A DNA stretch of 64,000 nt from Pelosinus sp. IPA-1 (GCF_030269905.1 NZ_BSVC01000013.1:23912-87911); one strand, 5' to 3'. Positions 27,990 to 36,674 are shown, counted from the first letter of the stretch. Notes: generated from the sequence alone by a model not told the origin. Program-made: numbers and translations.

Positions 27990-28056
27990 ACTCGTGGTTG
28001 TGACCTTGATAATACCGCCCCTATCCTTAAATGTTGAGGGTAGGGGTGATTTTGTT
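27990..28056 (+). repeat. glmS 3'-end copy A (internally deleted)
   Basis: ACTCGTGGTTGTGAC (27990-28004) repeats 27179-27193 exactly. After a GATAA the copy jumps to a terminator stem ACCGCCCCTATCCT / AGGGTAGGGGTGA. The parent has GATAA at both 27196-27200 and 27244-27248, so copy A looks like a deletion between those two short repeats. A flank similar to 27299-27333 follows at 28205-28243. Confidence 0.75.
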
Positions 28057-28136
28057 GTAAGATGGAGGATTTTATCTTTGGTAGCGAGAGCTTGGATTCT
28101 TTTAGGAAGAATATTTTTCACTGTTTGTAGGGGAAG

Positions 28137-28197
28137 GGGCAATGTTATTATAAGCTGCAACCTGGTAATTAACCATCGCTTATAATAACATTGACCC
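28137..28197. repeat. Inverted repeat element with 19/20-bp arms
   Basis: GGGCAATGTTATTATAAGC at 28137-28155 and GCTTATAATAACATTGACCC at 28178-28197 pair with one mismatch around a 22-base loop. It interrupts the copy of the glmS downstream flank (copy A, then 28205 on). One related arm, GGGAAGGGGCAATGTTATTA, recurs near 51783. Confidence 0.7.
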
Positions 28198-28256
28198 TTT
28201 GGGCTATTTAGATAGACTTATTAGTATTACCTCATAGTTGGATAATGAGACCTTTG

Positions 28257-28724
28257 TTATAAATTCATGGTATATTTCATCGGAATAAATAGTATTCCGT
28301 TTTTTTCCTGTACAAAATCGATTTTCTCAAAGCCCATTTTTTCATAAATTGCAACAGCGTAGGGCGAAGAATTTACCGTTATGGCTTGCAGATTTTGGTC
28401 TGTATTGTAACACTTTTCAAGTATAATATTAAAAAGTTTACGTGCAATTCCCTTTCTGTGGTATTCCTTTTTTACAAATAGCAACGAAATATGGCTATTA
28501 TCTCTCACAGCAATAACACCAATGATATCATCACTATTTTTGCAACAAATAACAAAGGATTGCCCTGTATCACAGCGGGCAGCTATATTCTCTGGCAATA
28601 TAAAACTTTTAAATTCATCAATTCCTTCTTGTTTGTAACTAGGAGCTTCAAATTCCTCAAAAACATTCCAAACAAGATTTGCTACTTTCCTTTCCTCTCC
28701 AGGCTTCATATACTCAAAGAACAT
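28257..28724 (-). CDS. GNAT family N-acetyltransferase
   Basis: I place the start at the ATG at 28724, preceded by AAAGGAAG; a longer frame to 28841 has no RBS and runs through low-complexity AT. The 155-residue protein has the GNAT acetyl-CoA loop as KKEYHRKGIARKLFNIILEK and the C-terminal NSSPYAVAIYEKMGFEK. The substrate is unknown. It is on the minus strand between two copies of the glmS 3' end. Confidence 0.85.
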   Translation of the reverse strand: MFFEYMKPGEERKVANLVWNVFEEFEAPSYKQEGIDEFKSFILPENIAARCDTGQSFVICCKNSDDIIGVIAVRDNSHISLLFVKKEYHRKGIARKLFNIILEKCYNTDQNLQAITVNSSPYAVAIYEKMGFEKIDFVQEKNGILFIPMKYTMNL

Positions 28725-28958
28725 CTTTTTTTCTTCCTTTCTATTTTGGAGTTTTAATCTGACGTAAGAGTATCCTTCGCTATTCAATATAATGATTATG
28801 GTTATTTTGCCTATATTGAATATAAATGGGTGATTACCCATAAAAAGGAATAGTAACGTTGAAAAATATTTTAATTTATTATATTATATATGGATTGCGA
28901 ATTTAGTACTTTATATTAAATTCACTTTAATTTTTAGTTTCGAAAGGCGGAATAATAT

Positions 28959-29069
28959 ATGTATGAATTAATAAAATACGGATCAGTTGGGTTATGTCTA
29001 GTTTTTATAATATATGCTATCTATTTAACAGCAACAGGAAAAGCTAAGTTTCAACAAAAGAAAAAATAA
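28959..29069 (+). CDS. Small single-helix membrane protein
   Basis: ATG 28959 follows AAAGGCGG by 9 bases and encodes 36 residues: MYELIKYGS, then a hydrophobic helix VGLCLVFIIYAIYLTA and a basic tail KFQQKKK. The first 23 bases of the gene region (28956-28978) are repeated exactly at 45719-45741, where the frame is broken, so this was once present elsewhere nearby. The function is unknown. Confidence 0.55.
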   Translation: MYELIKYGSVGLCLVFIIYAIYLTATGKAKFQQKKK

Positions 29070-29187
29070 AAATAGGACGTGATAGTAATAAATAAGGGGA
29101 ATAGTTAGCATCATTTTCTTTAATACCCCTTTATTTCTTTATAATATACACGTCCATAAGACTACAACGGAAGCAAAAATTGGTTAA

Positions 29188-29272
29188 CGAAGTCAGTAAC
29201 AGAGAGTATAAAAAATGATAACTGTCCCCTATTCTCAAAATGCTAGAGGGTAGGGACGGTTTTGTTTCATAT
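29188..29272 (+). repeat. glmS 3'-end copy B
   Basis: CGAAGTCAGTAACAG (29188-29202) repeats glmS 27216-27230 exactly. It is followed by AAATGATAAC and a terminator-like stem (CTGTCCCCTATTCTC / GAGGGTAGGGACGG, imperfect). The rest of the 29070-29406 gap holds no gene that I can support. Confidence 0.75.
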
Positions 29273-29406
29273 AAGGGTAGTCTCTAAAGATTGTTATATT
29301 TGGTAGATGGTTTAAAGAATCTAATGGCGAAATTAAAGGGAAAGGAATTTTTTTGTATAAATACAGTAATAAGCAAGTATTCTTGGGAGAGTAACAGGGG
29401 GAACTT

Positions 29407-31173
29407 ATGTCCAAATTGTATAGAATCAAGGATAGTGTACAATATGTTGCAGAAGCCATTGCCAGCGTTCTAGGGGTAGAGGTGACAATCGCCGATGATA
29501 AGCTACTTCGCGTTGCTGGTACAGGACGTTGTGCTGCAGTCGACGGTACGATAGCAAAAGATACGCTATTTGATTATGTGTTACAGTCAGGTAAGGGCGC
29601 GATTATTGATAATCCGGGCAAACATAGTGTATGTCTGGAATGTGAAACGCGGGAGCATTGCGATGAATTGGCACAAGTCTGCTGCCCGATAAAAAGTGAT
29701 GAAGAAACTGTTGGTGTCATTGCCTTAGTTGCTTTTACCGAGGAACAAAAGCAGACTTTACTTGGAAGGCAAAAAAGTTTATTTGCATTTTTAGATAGAA
29801 TGGCTGATCTTTTGGCTAGTAAAATATCCGAACAGGAACGGTTGTTAGAATTAGGGGATATGAAAAAACAATTGGAGACAGTTATCAATACGGTGCACGA
29901 AGGAATTATCGCAATTGATTGCAAGGGGTTAGTCGTTCAACTTAATACAGCGGCACAAAAAATGATTGGGCTAAAAGCAGACAAAGCCATTGGTATGAGT
30001 ATATGCAACCTGTTTACGGACCTTTCCGTAGAAGACTTAGTAAGGCATGCCAAGGAAAATGCCAATCGTGAGATTTCCTGCTGGCTTTCAGGGCGTCGGC
30101 TTCACTGTATCATGACGGTGAACGTTTGGTTTGACGCAGATGGCATTAAGGGGATCGTTGCCACATTGCAGGAAATGGCGAAAGTGAAAAAAATAGTCTC
30201 CCGTTATGGTTTGGATATTGATTGCAGCAGTAGTCAGATTTTAGGGAGCAGTCCGGGAATTAAACTAGTAAAGAATGCTATACATATGGCATCGAAGACG
30301 AACGTACCCGTATTTATTCGTGGTGAGAGCGGAACAGGGAAGGAGTTATTTGCTAGACTGCTGCATTGCAGCAGTGAGCGGAATAAACAACCGTTTATTG
30401 CGATAAACTGCGCTGCAATCCCTGATAATTTACTAGAATCGGAATTATTTGGATATGAAGACGGGGCATTTACTGGCGCACGTCGCGGGGGCAAGCTTGG
30501 AAAGTTTGAATTGGCGGATGGCGGTACATTATTTTTAGATGAGATAGGTGACATGCCCCTCGCGTTACAGGCGAAAATTTTACGGATATTGCAAGAAAAA
30601 CAGGTGGAGAGAGTAGGAGCCACTAAGCCCCAAGCAATTGACGTGCGTATTATTTCTGCAACCCATAAAAATATCGAGGATATGGTAGAAAAGGGGAGCT
30701 TCAGAGAAGATCTTTACTATCGTATAAATGTGTTCCCGGTAATAATACCGCCGCTTAGGGAGCGTAAGGAAGACCTTTCAGAATTAATTGATCATATTTT
30801 GGCTAGGTATAAAATTATTTATGAAAAAGAAATAATCGGTATTGATAAGGACGCCTATGCCTTGCTCATGAACTATGACTGGCCGGGCAATGTGCGCGAA
30901 TTGGAAAATGTCATGGAGTATCTTATTGGTATAGAGTCAGGGACAACGATTTCAAGATTGAGTGTCATGCAAAGATTACAGTGCAAGAAAAAGGCTGCTT
31001 TAGACATTATACCGATTGCCGAAGTTGAAACGCAAATGATAGTAGCGGCATTAGGAAAATTCGGTACGACGTTGGAAGGCAAGAAAAAAGCGGCCGAAGC
31101 CTTAGGCATTAGTAAAGCGACATTATACCGTAAGTTAAAAGAATTGGACAAAAGGACGTATGAAGAAAACTGA
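29407..31173 (+). CDS. Sigma-54-dependent transcriptional activator with Cys-rich sensor
   Basis: A 588-residue enhancer-binding protein with RBS GGGGGA. Residues about 1-130 form a sensor with clustered cysteines (C76, C79, C85, C92, C93 in the block CLECETREHCDELAQVCC). A PAS-like domain follows at about 155-265. The AAA+ domain has Walker A GESGTGKE, the sigma-54 contact loop GAFTGA and Walker B LFLDEIGDMP. A Fis-type helix-turn-helix (AAEALGISKATLYRKLKEL) ends it. Two -24/-12 promoters lie just downstream, before the cysteine-degradation genes, so it very likely controls them. The cysteines may sense thiol, sulfide or a metal cluster; this is inference. Confidence 0.92.
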   Translation: MSKLYRIKDSVQYVAEAIASVLGVEVTIADDKLLRVAGTGRCAAVDGTIAKDTLFDYVLQSGKGAIIDNPGKHSVCLECETREHCDELAQVCCPIKSDEETVGVIALVAFTEEQKQTLLGRQKSLFAFLDRMADLLASKISEQERLLELGDMKKQLETVINTVHEGIIAIDCKGLVVQLNTAAQKMIGLKADKAIGMSICNLFTDLSVEDLVRHAKENANREISCWLSGRRLHCIMTVNVWFDADGIKGIVATLQEMAKVKKIVSRYGLDIDCSSSQILGSSPGIKLVKNAIHMASKTNVPVFIRGESGTGKELFARLLHCSSERNKQPFIAINCAAIPDNLLESELFGYEDGAFTGARRGGKLGKFELADGGTLFLDEIGDMPLALQAKILRILQEKQVERVGATKPQAIDVRIISATHKNIEDMVEKGSFREDLYYRINVFPVIIPPLRERKEDLSELIDHILARYKIIYEKEIIGIDKDAYALLMNYDWPGNVRELENVMEYLIGIESGTTISRLSVMQRLQCKKKAALDIIPIAEVETQMIVAALGKFGTTLEGKKKAAEALGISKATLYRKLKELDKRTYEEN

Positions 31174-31201
31174 CTTTTCATTAATGAAAGGTCAGTTTTT
31201 T
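31166..31201 (+). terminator. Terminator of the sigma-54 activator gene
   Basis: AAAACTGACTTTTCATT pairs with ATGAAAGGTCAGTTTT and ends in a T run; the first bases overlap the stop codon. Confidence 0.85.
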
Positions 31202-31226
31202 ACTGTAGATAAGCAAATTACCTATC

Positions 31227-31243
31227 TTGGCATGATTATTGCA
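31227..31243 (+). promoter_or_regulatory. Sigma-54 (-24/-12) promoter before the TSCPD gene
   Basis: TTGGCATG-ATTA-TTGCA fits the TGGCAY-N5-TTGCW consensus with the correct GG-to-GC spacing. It is 78 bases before ATG 31321. Confidence 0.8.
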
Positions 31244-31320
31244 AACATAAAGTCTTATATCTAGCAGAAATTTATTTGTACAATGTTTTGCTAGAGATCC
31301 GTTATAGGGGGAATGAGGAT

Positions 31321-31554
31321 ATGAAATATGTTACTCAAGGGGTATGCACCAAAGAAATCTATTTTGATCTTATCGAGGGTAAGGTGTACAATGTTAAATT
31401 TGTCGGTGGATGTCCTGGCAATTTAAATGCAATTAGTACTTTGGTAGAAGGGATGCCTGCTGATGAAGTAATCGCTAAGTTTTCAGGCAATGTATGCAGA
31501 AATAATACATCCTGCACGGACCAATTAGCAAAAGCATTAAAGGAGCAGATTTAA
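31321..31554 (+). CDS. TSCPD-domain protein
   Basis: A 77-residue protein; the start ATG 31321 has GGGGGAATGAGG upstream, whereas an upstream in-frame start at 31276 has no RBS. The sequence KYVTQGVCTKEIYFDLIEGK, then FVGGCPGNLNAISTLVEGM and a late CRNNTSCTDQLAKAL, matches small TSCPD-family proteins that resemble the tail of class II ribonucleotide reductase. The role is unknown; the cysteines suggest metal or redox use. It has its own sigma-54 promoter and so belongs to the same regulon as the cysteine genes that follow. Confidence 0.82.
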   Translation: MKYVTQGVCTKEIYFDLIEGKVYNVKFVGGCPGNLNAISTLVEGMPADEVIAKFSGNVCRNNTSCTDQLAKALKEQI

Positions 31555-31763
31555 TATGGTCTCCAAGCGCAGGAATGCAAGTGTCAAAATGAGAAGTGCT
31601 GCGTAGCCTAGGGTTAAACTGCTTTAAAATTAAATGTCTGGGAATTGGCCTTGCGCATAGTCCTAAGCAAGATAAGTCGAAAATTGCCTAACAAAAGGCT
31701 GAATGCCCCGTTTTTCCTCCACACTTGGAGTTCCTTTCATCTCATAAAAACAGAAGTATATAA

Positions 31764-31800
31764 TTTCTCAAAAAGAGAACTTTGTTTTCATTTTGAGAAA
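31764..31800. promoter_or_regulatory. Candidate enhancer (UAS) for the sigma-54 activator
   Basis: TTTCTCAAAA (31764-31773) and TTTTGAGAAA (31791-31800) are perfect inverted 10-mers, 103-139 bases before the -24/-12 promoter at 31903. That distance is typical for an enhancer-binding protein dimer pair. The surrounding gap 31555-32045 otherwise shows no convincing gene. Confidence 0.45.
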
Positions 31801-31902
31801 CTGCAGAGTCTTACTTACCATGAATTTTACGAAAAATATCTTAAAACCTGAATTTTACTTAGTAATTACAGCATAATTTTTAGGTTTGACGGCATGTCAT
31901 TG

Positions 31903-31919
31903 TTGGCATAAAATTTGCA
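31903..31919 (+). promoter_or_regulatory. Sigma-54 (-24/-12) promoter of the cysteine desulfidase operon
   Basis: TTGGCATA-AAAT-TTGCA matches the -24/-12 consensus and is nearly identical to the site at 31227. It lies 127 bases before ATG 32046. Confidence 0.82.
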
Positions 31920-32045
31920 GTATAATTGTTTCAGTAACAAATGTTCATTTTGGTAGTATGTTCGAAATTGCTTTTATATGTATTTGGTTTACTGTTTTGC
32001 AATTACCGTGATGGATTGCTAGCGATTATCTGAAGGAGGGGTTGT

Positions 32046-33347
32046 ATGAACAACTTAATGGAAAGTGAAAATATATTTTTGGGTCTTTTGAAAAAAGAAT
32101 TGGTGATCGCTCTTGGTTGTACCGAACCAGTAGCAATTGCGTATGTGGCTGCTTTAGCCAAAGAACAGCTTAAGGGCAAAGAGATTACTTCTGTAGAGGC
32201 AGCTCTTAGCGGTAACATGATCAAGAACGCTATGGCGGTTACCATTCCAGGTACAACGGATTGCGGCGTTGATTTTGCTATAGCTATGGGGCTTATTGCC
32301 GGCGATTCGACGAAAAAACTTGAAGTGCTCTCGGGGGTAAATCAGGAAGATATAGAAAAAGTCAAAACGTTGTTGGCATTAGGTATTATATCAGTTTCGG
32401 TAGCCGATACGGACAAAAAGCTTTATGTAGAAATCGTAGTTCATGCTGGTGAACAATATGCCAAAGTCATTCTATCCGACGAACATACTAGGGTGGTATT
32501 GATCGAGGTAGATGGACAGATTGTCTATAAGGACTCTACTGTAGAGGAATTGGCTGCAGCAGATGAAGACAAAGGTACGGTGCTCAATCTTGATAAACTT
32601 TGGCAGTTTGTCATGCAGGTTGATATTGGGAAATTGGGACTAATCAAGCAAAGTATTGAACTTAATAAAAAGGTAGCCCAGGAAGGGTTAGATGGCTCTT
32701 ACGGGTTGCAGGTTGGCAAAACTTTGCGTGATGGTATTAAGAAGGGCTATTTTAATAATGATTTTGCTACTTATGCAATGTCGCTGACAGCCGCTGGTTC
32801 AGATGCCAGAATGGCTGGGGTATTAATGCCAGTGATGAGTAACTCCGGCAGCGGTAACCAGGGGTTGTGTGCAACCTTGCCAGTAGTAGCTGTAGGCGAG
32901 AAATTAGCTGTTGATGAGGAAAAAATGATCCGGGCGCTAACATTGAGCCATTTGATTACCATTTATATTAAGTCCAAATTTGGACGCTTGTCAGCCCTTT
33001 GCGGCGCAGCCATTGCTGGAACCGGTGCTAGCAGCGGTATTACTTATTTATTAGGCGGAAATTTAGAGCAAATCAAGTATGCGATTCAAAATATGTTAGG
33101 TAATGTAACTGGTATGCTGTGTGACGGTGCCAAAGCCGGCTGTGCGATGAAGGTATCTACTTGTATTAACGCAGCGGTACAATCAGCCATTATGGCGCTG
33201 GAAGGCCGTTGTATTAAAGAGACAGACGGTATTATTGAACAGGATGTTGAATATACGATCGATAATCTTTGCCGTCTAGGTAATCAGGGATCGCTGGCAG
33301 CAGACAAGATTATTTTAGATATCATGCTCAATAAGAAGGTTTTCTGA
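32046..33347 (+). CDS. L-cysteine desulfidase / UPF0597 family
   Basis: A 433-residue protein of the serine-dehydratase-alpha-like UPF0597 family (YhaM/CyuA). Members are Fe-S enzymes that break L-cysteine into sulfide, ammonia and pyruvate. Cysteines likely to hold the cluster are C25 in ALGCTEPVA and those in SALCGAAIAGTG and MLCDGAKAGCAMK. GSDARMAGVLMPVMSNSGSGNQG is a further family block. RBS GGAGGGG. It follows a sigma-54 promoter and is followed by a cystine transporter, CoA-disulfide reductase and RidA, which all fit cysteine breakdown. Confidence 0.88.
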   Translation: MNNLMESENIFLGLLKKELVIALGCTEPVAIAYVAALAKEQLKGKEITSVEAALSGNMIKNAMAVTIPGTTDCGVDFAIAMGLIAGDSTKKLEVLSGVNQEDIEKVKTLLALGIISVSVADTDKKLYVEIVVHAGEQYAKVILSDEHTRVVLIEVDGQIVYKDSTVEELAAADEDKGTVLNLDKLWQFVMQVDIGKLGLIKQSIELNKKVAQEGLDGSYGLQVGKTLRDGIKKGYFNNDFATYAMSLTAAGSDARMAGVLMPVMSNSGSGNQGLCATLPVVAVGEKLAVDEEKMIRALTLSHLITIYIKSKFGRLSALCGAAIAGTGASSGITYLLGGNLEQIKYAIQNMLGNVTGMLCDGAKAGCAMKVSTCINAAVQSAIMALEGRCIKETDGIIEQDVEYTIDNLCRLGNQGSLAADKIILDIMLNKKVF

Positions 33348-33444
33348 TATTGAAAGATACTAGCAAGATAGTAAAGGAGGGAACGCTGGTTTTTTAACAA
33401 GAGAATAGAATCAGTAAAAATGTGAAGAAAATAGGAGGGTTATT

Positions 33445-34848
33445 ATGAGTGAGCTAACAGCAGTTATTATTAATCTAATTGGTATGCTGGTATTGATGTT
33501 TGTTTTGCTTCAGATGCAGCGAAAACATTGCAGCTTTGGCAAACGGGTTATGACTGGCTTGGGCCTTGGAATTCTCTTTGGTTTTATTTTGCAAAGTTTT
33601 TACGGGGGCGATTCTGTTGTTATCAAACAATCCAACACTTGGTTTGATGTCATTGGATCCGGCTATGTGCGGTTATTGAAAATGATTGTCATGCCGCTGA
33701 TTGTAGTTTCAATTACCAGCGCGATTACCAATCTTCAAGACACAAAGATCTTAGGCAAAGCAGGGGTATTATTGATTGGTATGTTAATGATGACAACAGC
33801 TGTGGCAGCGATGGTCGGTGCAGGATATTCTCTCGCATTCCAGCTAAATGCTGGAAGCATTCAGGCTGGCGAAGCTGAGCTTGGAGCGAAAACGAACGTG
33901 GAAAAGAAATTTACCTCCTTTACGGCAAAACCTGTTCAGCAGCAATTAATCGAGATTATCCCTGATAACCCTTTTTATGCTGTTACAGGACAAGGCAGTA
34001 ATGCTACTTTATCAGTCGTATTTTTCTCTGCTTTCATCGGGATTGCCGTGCTGGGCATCAAGAAGAAAAAACCTGAATCAGCTGAATTTTTCTGTAAAGC
34101 AATTAATGCCGTACATGATGTCGTCATGCGTATGGTTACGCTAGTGTTGCGGCTGACTCCTTATGGCGTTTTGGCCTTGATGACTGGATTTATTTCCACT
34201 AGTAATTTCGGGGCTATGATGAAACTAGTCCAATTTATTATCGCTTCATACTGTTCATTACTTACAATGTTTGCCATTCACATGTTGATTTTATCCTTTA
34301 CAGGCTATAATCCGCTTACGTATGTTAAGAAAATTGTACCTGTTATGATTTTTGCCTTTACTTCACGGACAAGCGCAGGAACAATGCCTCTTACAATCAG
34401 GACATTAATCGATAAGCTGGGCGTTCCCGAAGCATATGCCAATTTATCGGCTTCTTTTGGCACCAGTATAGGTCAGAACGGTTGTGCTGGCATTTATCCG
34501 GCGATGTTAGCCATTATGGTTGCTCCTACCGTGGGCATCAATCCTCTTGACTTGGGATTTTTGGTTAAGCTGGTCATTATTGTTGCCATAGGATCTTTTG
34601 GTATCGCTGGGGTTGGCGGTGGTGCTACTTTTGCCGCTTTGATCGTACTTTCCACTATGGGATTGCCTGTAGGGCTTGTTGGGCTATTGATTGCCATTGA
34701 GCCATTGATTGATATGGGCAGGACGGCGCTCAATGTCAGCGGTGCTATGGTTGCTGGTCTTGTTACCAGTAAAATGGTTAGTGAAGTCGATATGAATATC
34801 TATAATCAAAAACTTGTCGACGAAGAAACAGAAAGATTTTCTGTATAA
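33445..34848 (+). CDS. Cystine/dicarboxylate:cation symporter (DAACS family, TcyP-like)
   Basis: A 467-residue membrane protein with about eight to nine hydrophobic segments and the DAACS core: RLLKMIVMPLIVVSITSAI early, then TSRTSAGTMPLTIRTL and ASFGTSIGQNGCAGIYPAML, and DMGRTALNVSGAMVAG near the end. Length and context point to the TcyP cystine importer subgroup rather than glutamate carriers. RBS AGGAGGG. It would feed the desulfidase upstream. Glutamate/aspartate uptake is the alternative. Confidence 0.85.
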   Translation: MSELTAVIINLIGMLVLMFVLLQMQRKHCSFGKRVMTGLGLGILFGFILQSFYGGDSVVIKQSNTWFDVIGSGYVRLLKMIVMPLIVVSITSAITNLQDTKILGKAGVLLIGMLMMTTAVAAMVGAGYSLAFQLNAGSIQAGEAELGAKTNVEKKFTSFTAKPVQQQLIEIIPDNPFYAVTGQGSNATLSVVFFSAFIGIAVLGIKKKKPESAEFFCKAINAVHDVVMRMVTLVLRLTPYGVLALMTGFISTSNFGAMMKLVQFIIASYCSLLTMFAIHMLILSFTGYNPLTYVKKIVPVMIFAFTSRTSAGTMPLTIRTLIDKLGVPEAYANLSASFGTSIGQNGCAGIYPAMLAIMVAPTVGINPLDLGFLVKLVIIVAIGSFGIAGVGGGATFAALIVLSTMGLPVGLVGLLIAIEPLIDMGRTALNVSGAMVAGLVTSKMVSEVDMNIYNQKLVDEETERFSV

Positions 34849-34869
34849 ATTAACATAAGGAGGTATGCT

Positions 34870-36204
34870 ATGAAAATCATTATTATTGGTGCTGAGGCAG
34901 CAGGGGCTAGCGCGGCGGCAAAGGCCAAGCGGCTGTCACCCGAAGCTGAAATAATCATTTATGAAAAATCGGATATTGTTTCTTTTGGCGCTTGTGGGTT
35001 GCCGTATTTTGTTGCTAATTGTTTTGGGGATACAGACTTTATGATATCACGGACGGTGTCTCAGTTTGCGAAGAATGGCATTACAGTTAAAATCAGACAC
35101 GAGGTCGTAGCTGTTGATGTTGCAAACAAGGGCCTTATTGTTGATAACTTGGAAACTGGTGAAAGAAAGATAGAAAAATATGATCGTTTAATGATTGCGA
35201 CTGGAGCAGCACCCATCATACCACCTATTGAAAATTTAAAGTTGAAGCAAGTGTTTACTTTAAAAACAATGGCTGACGGAGTTGCATTAAAACAGGCCGT
35301 ACAATCGCCAGATATTAAAAATGTGGTGATCATCGGGGCGGGTTTCATTGGAATGGAAGTTACCGAAGCTATGGTCCAAATTGGTAAGAATGTCAGGCTG
35401 ATTCAATTGGATGAACGAGTGATGTCTGACGTTTTTGATATGGAAATCACTGAAGTATTGGAAAAGGAGGTAGCCAAGGCTGGTGTTGCCTTAAATATGT
35501 CGGAAATAGTGAAATCTCTAACAGGCACTGATAAGGTCTGCGGTGTTGTCACGGATAAAGGGGAATATCCTGCTGATTTAGTTGTTGTCGCGGTTGGAGT
35601 AAAACCTAATACTGCTTTTTTACAAGATACCGGAATGGCAATGCTGAAGAACGGTGCTATTATTATTGATAAATTAGGACAAACCAGTATCCCTGATATT
35701 TATGCTGCCGGAGACTGTGCTACTGTGCCGCATTTTATTACAAATGGAAACGCGTATATACCTTTGGCGACTACTGCCAATAAAATAGGTAAGATTGTTG
35801 GGGAAAATTTGGTTGGTAAAGGTAGCGTATTTCCGGGAACTTTGGGAAGTGCTGCAGTCAGAACGCTGGAGTTCGAGGCAGGACGTACCGGGCTTACTGA
35901 AAAAGATGTAGTGAAAGCTGGAATACCCTATGGAAGTGTGTTTGTCCGTGACAAAAACCATAGTAATTATCTACCTGGACAATCTGATATTTTTGTTAAA
36001 TTGATTTACGGCAAGGAAACCAGAAAACTGTTAGGCGGACAAGTAGCAGGCAAATACGGCTCAGCGCTACGCGCCAATATGTTGGCAACAGCAATTTGGA
36101 ATGGCATGACTGTCGACGAACTGGGCATGCTGGATCTTTTTTATGCACCACCGTTTTCACGTCCTTGGGATGTATTAAATATTGCCGCCAATGCCGCCAA
36201 GTAA
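34870..36204 (+). CDS. FAD-dependent CoA-disulfide reductase-like protein
   Basis: A 444-residue pyridine-nucleotide-disulfide oxidoreductase. The FAD motif is IIIGAEAAGASAAAKA, the single redox-active Cys lies in SFGACGLPYFV, the NAD motif is VVIIGAGFIGMEV, and IYAAGDCATVPH closes the FAD site. One active cysteine is typical of CoA-disulfide or related polysulfide reductases. In this cluster it may reduce mixed disulfides formed during cystine use. RBS AAGGAGG. Confidence 0.88.
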   Translation: MKIIIIGAEAAGASAAAKAKRLSPEAEIIIYEKSDIVSFGACGLPYFVANCFGDTDFMISRTVSQFAKNGITVKIRHEVVAVDVANKGLIVDNLETGERKIEKYDRLMIATGAAPIIPPIENLKLKQVFTLKTMADGVALKQAVQSPDIKNVVIIGAGFIGMEVTEAMVQIGKNVRLIQLDERVMSDVFDMEITEVLEKEVAKAGVALNMSEIVKSLTGTDKVCGVVTDKGEYPADLVVVAVGVKPNTAFLQDTGMAMLKNGAIIIDKLGQTSIPDIYAAGDCATVPHFITNGNAYIPLATTANKIGKIVGENLVGKGSVFPGTLGSAAVRTLEFEAGRTGLTEKDVVKAGIPYGSVFVRDKNHSNYLPGQSDIFVKLIYGKETRKLLGGQVAGKYGSALRANMLATAIWNGMTVDELGMLDLFYAPPFSRPWDVLNIAANAAK

Positions 36205-36234
36205 GATAATAATAAGTCACTTTGGAGGTTTAAC

Positions 36235-36612
36235 ATGAAAAAAGTTGTCTATACAGACTATGCGCCTAAGGCTATAGGTCCTTACTCACAAGGGATAAAG
36301 GCCAATGGATTTCTCTTCGTCTCAGGGCAGTTGCCGGTAGATCCTAAAACAGGTGAGTTTCCTGAAGGAGGTATTGAAGCCCAAACGCGCCAGTCGCTAG
36401 AAAACTCGAAGGCAATATTGGCGGCAGAGGGAGTATCATTGGACAAAGTAGTCAAAACGAATGTATTTTTGCAGAACATGAAAGATTTTATAGCCATGAA
36501 TAAGGTTTATGCTGAATATTTCGTGGAAGCTGCACCGGCTAGAGCCTGTGTTGAATTTGCTAAGTTGCCAAAGAATGCGCTGGTAGAAATTGAACTCATT
36601 GCTATATGCTAG
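36235..36612 (+). CDS. ridA: RidA family reactive-intermediate deaminase
   Basis: A 125-residue RidA/YjgF protein with [20 protein letters not shown] at the start, [12 protein letters not shown], the catalytic Arg in [21 protein letters not shown], and VFLQNMKDF. It hydrolyses 2-aminoacrylate, exactly the reactive product released by cysteine desulfidase, so its place as the last gene of this operon makes sense. RBS TGGAGG. A terminator-like copy of the glmS terminator follows. Confidence 0.94.
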   Translation: MKKVVYTDYAPKAIGPYSQGIKANGFLFVSGQLPVDPKTGEFPEGGIEAQTRQSLENSKAILAAEGVSLDKVVKTNVFLQNMKDFIAMNKVYAEYFVEAAPARACVEFAKLPKNALVEIELIAIC

Positions 36613-36614
36613 GG

Positions 36615-36674
36615 AAATGAAAACCGTCCCTATCCTCAAAATATTTGAGGGTAGGGACGGTTTTGCTTCATATT
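36615..36674 (+). repeat. glmS-terminator copy C, acting as terminator of the cysteine operon
   Basis: A perfect 19-bp stem (36622-36640 against 36644-36662) followed by TTTTG is the glmS terminator in slightly changed form. It shares GTAGGGACGGTTTTG and TTCATAT with copy B, so the two bracket the cysteine cluster as direct repeats. Confidence 0.8.

Noticed and set aside
27994..28185. 63-codon + strand frame
   Set aside because: It is made up of the glmS-end copy and an inverted repeat, and has no RBS.
31645..31851. 68-codon + strand frame in the gap before the cysteine desulfidase gene
   Set aside because: No RBS, no recognisable domain, and it overlaps the candidate enhancer repeat; I treat it as non-coding.
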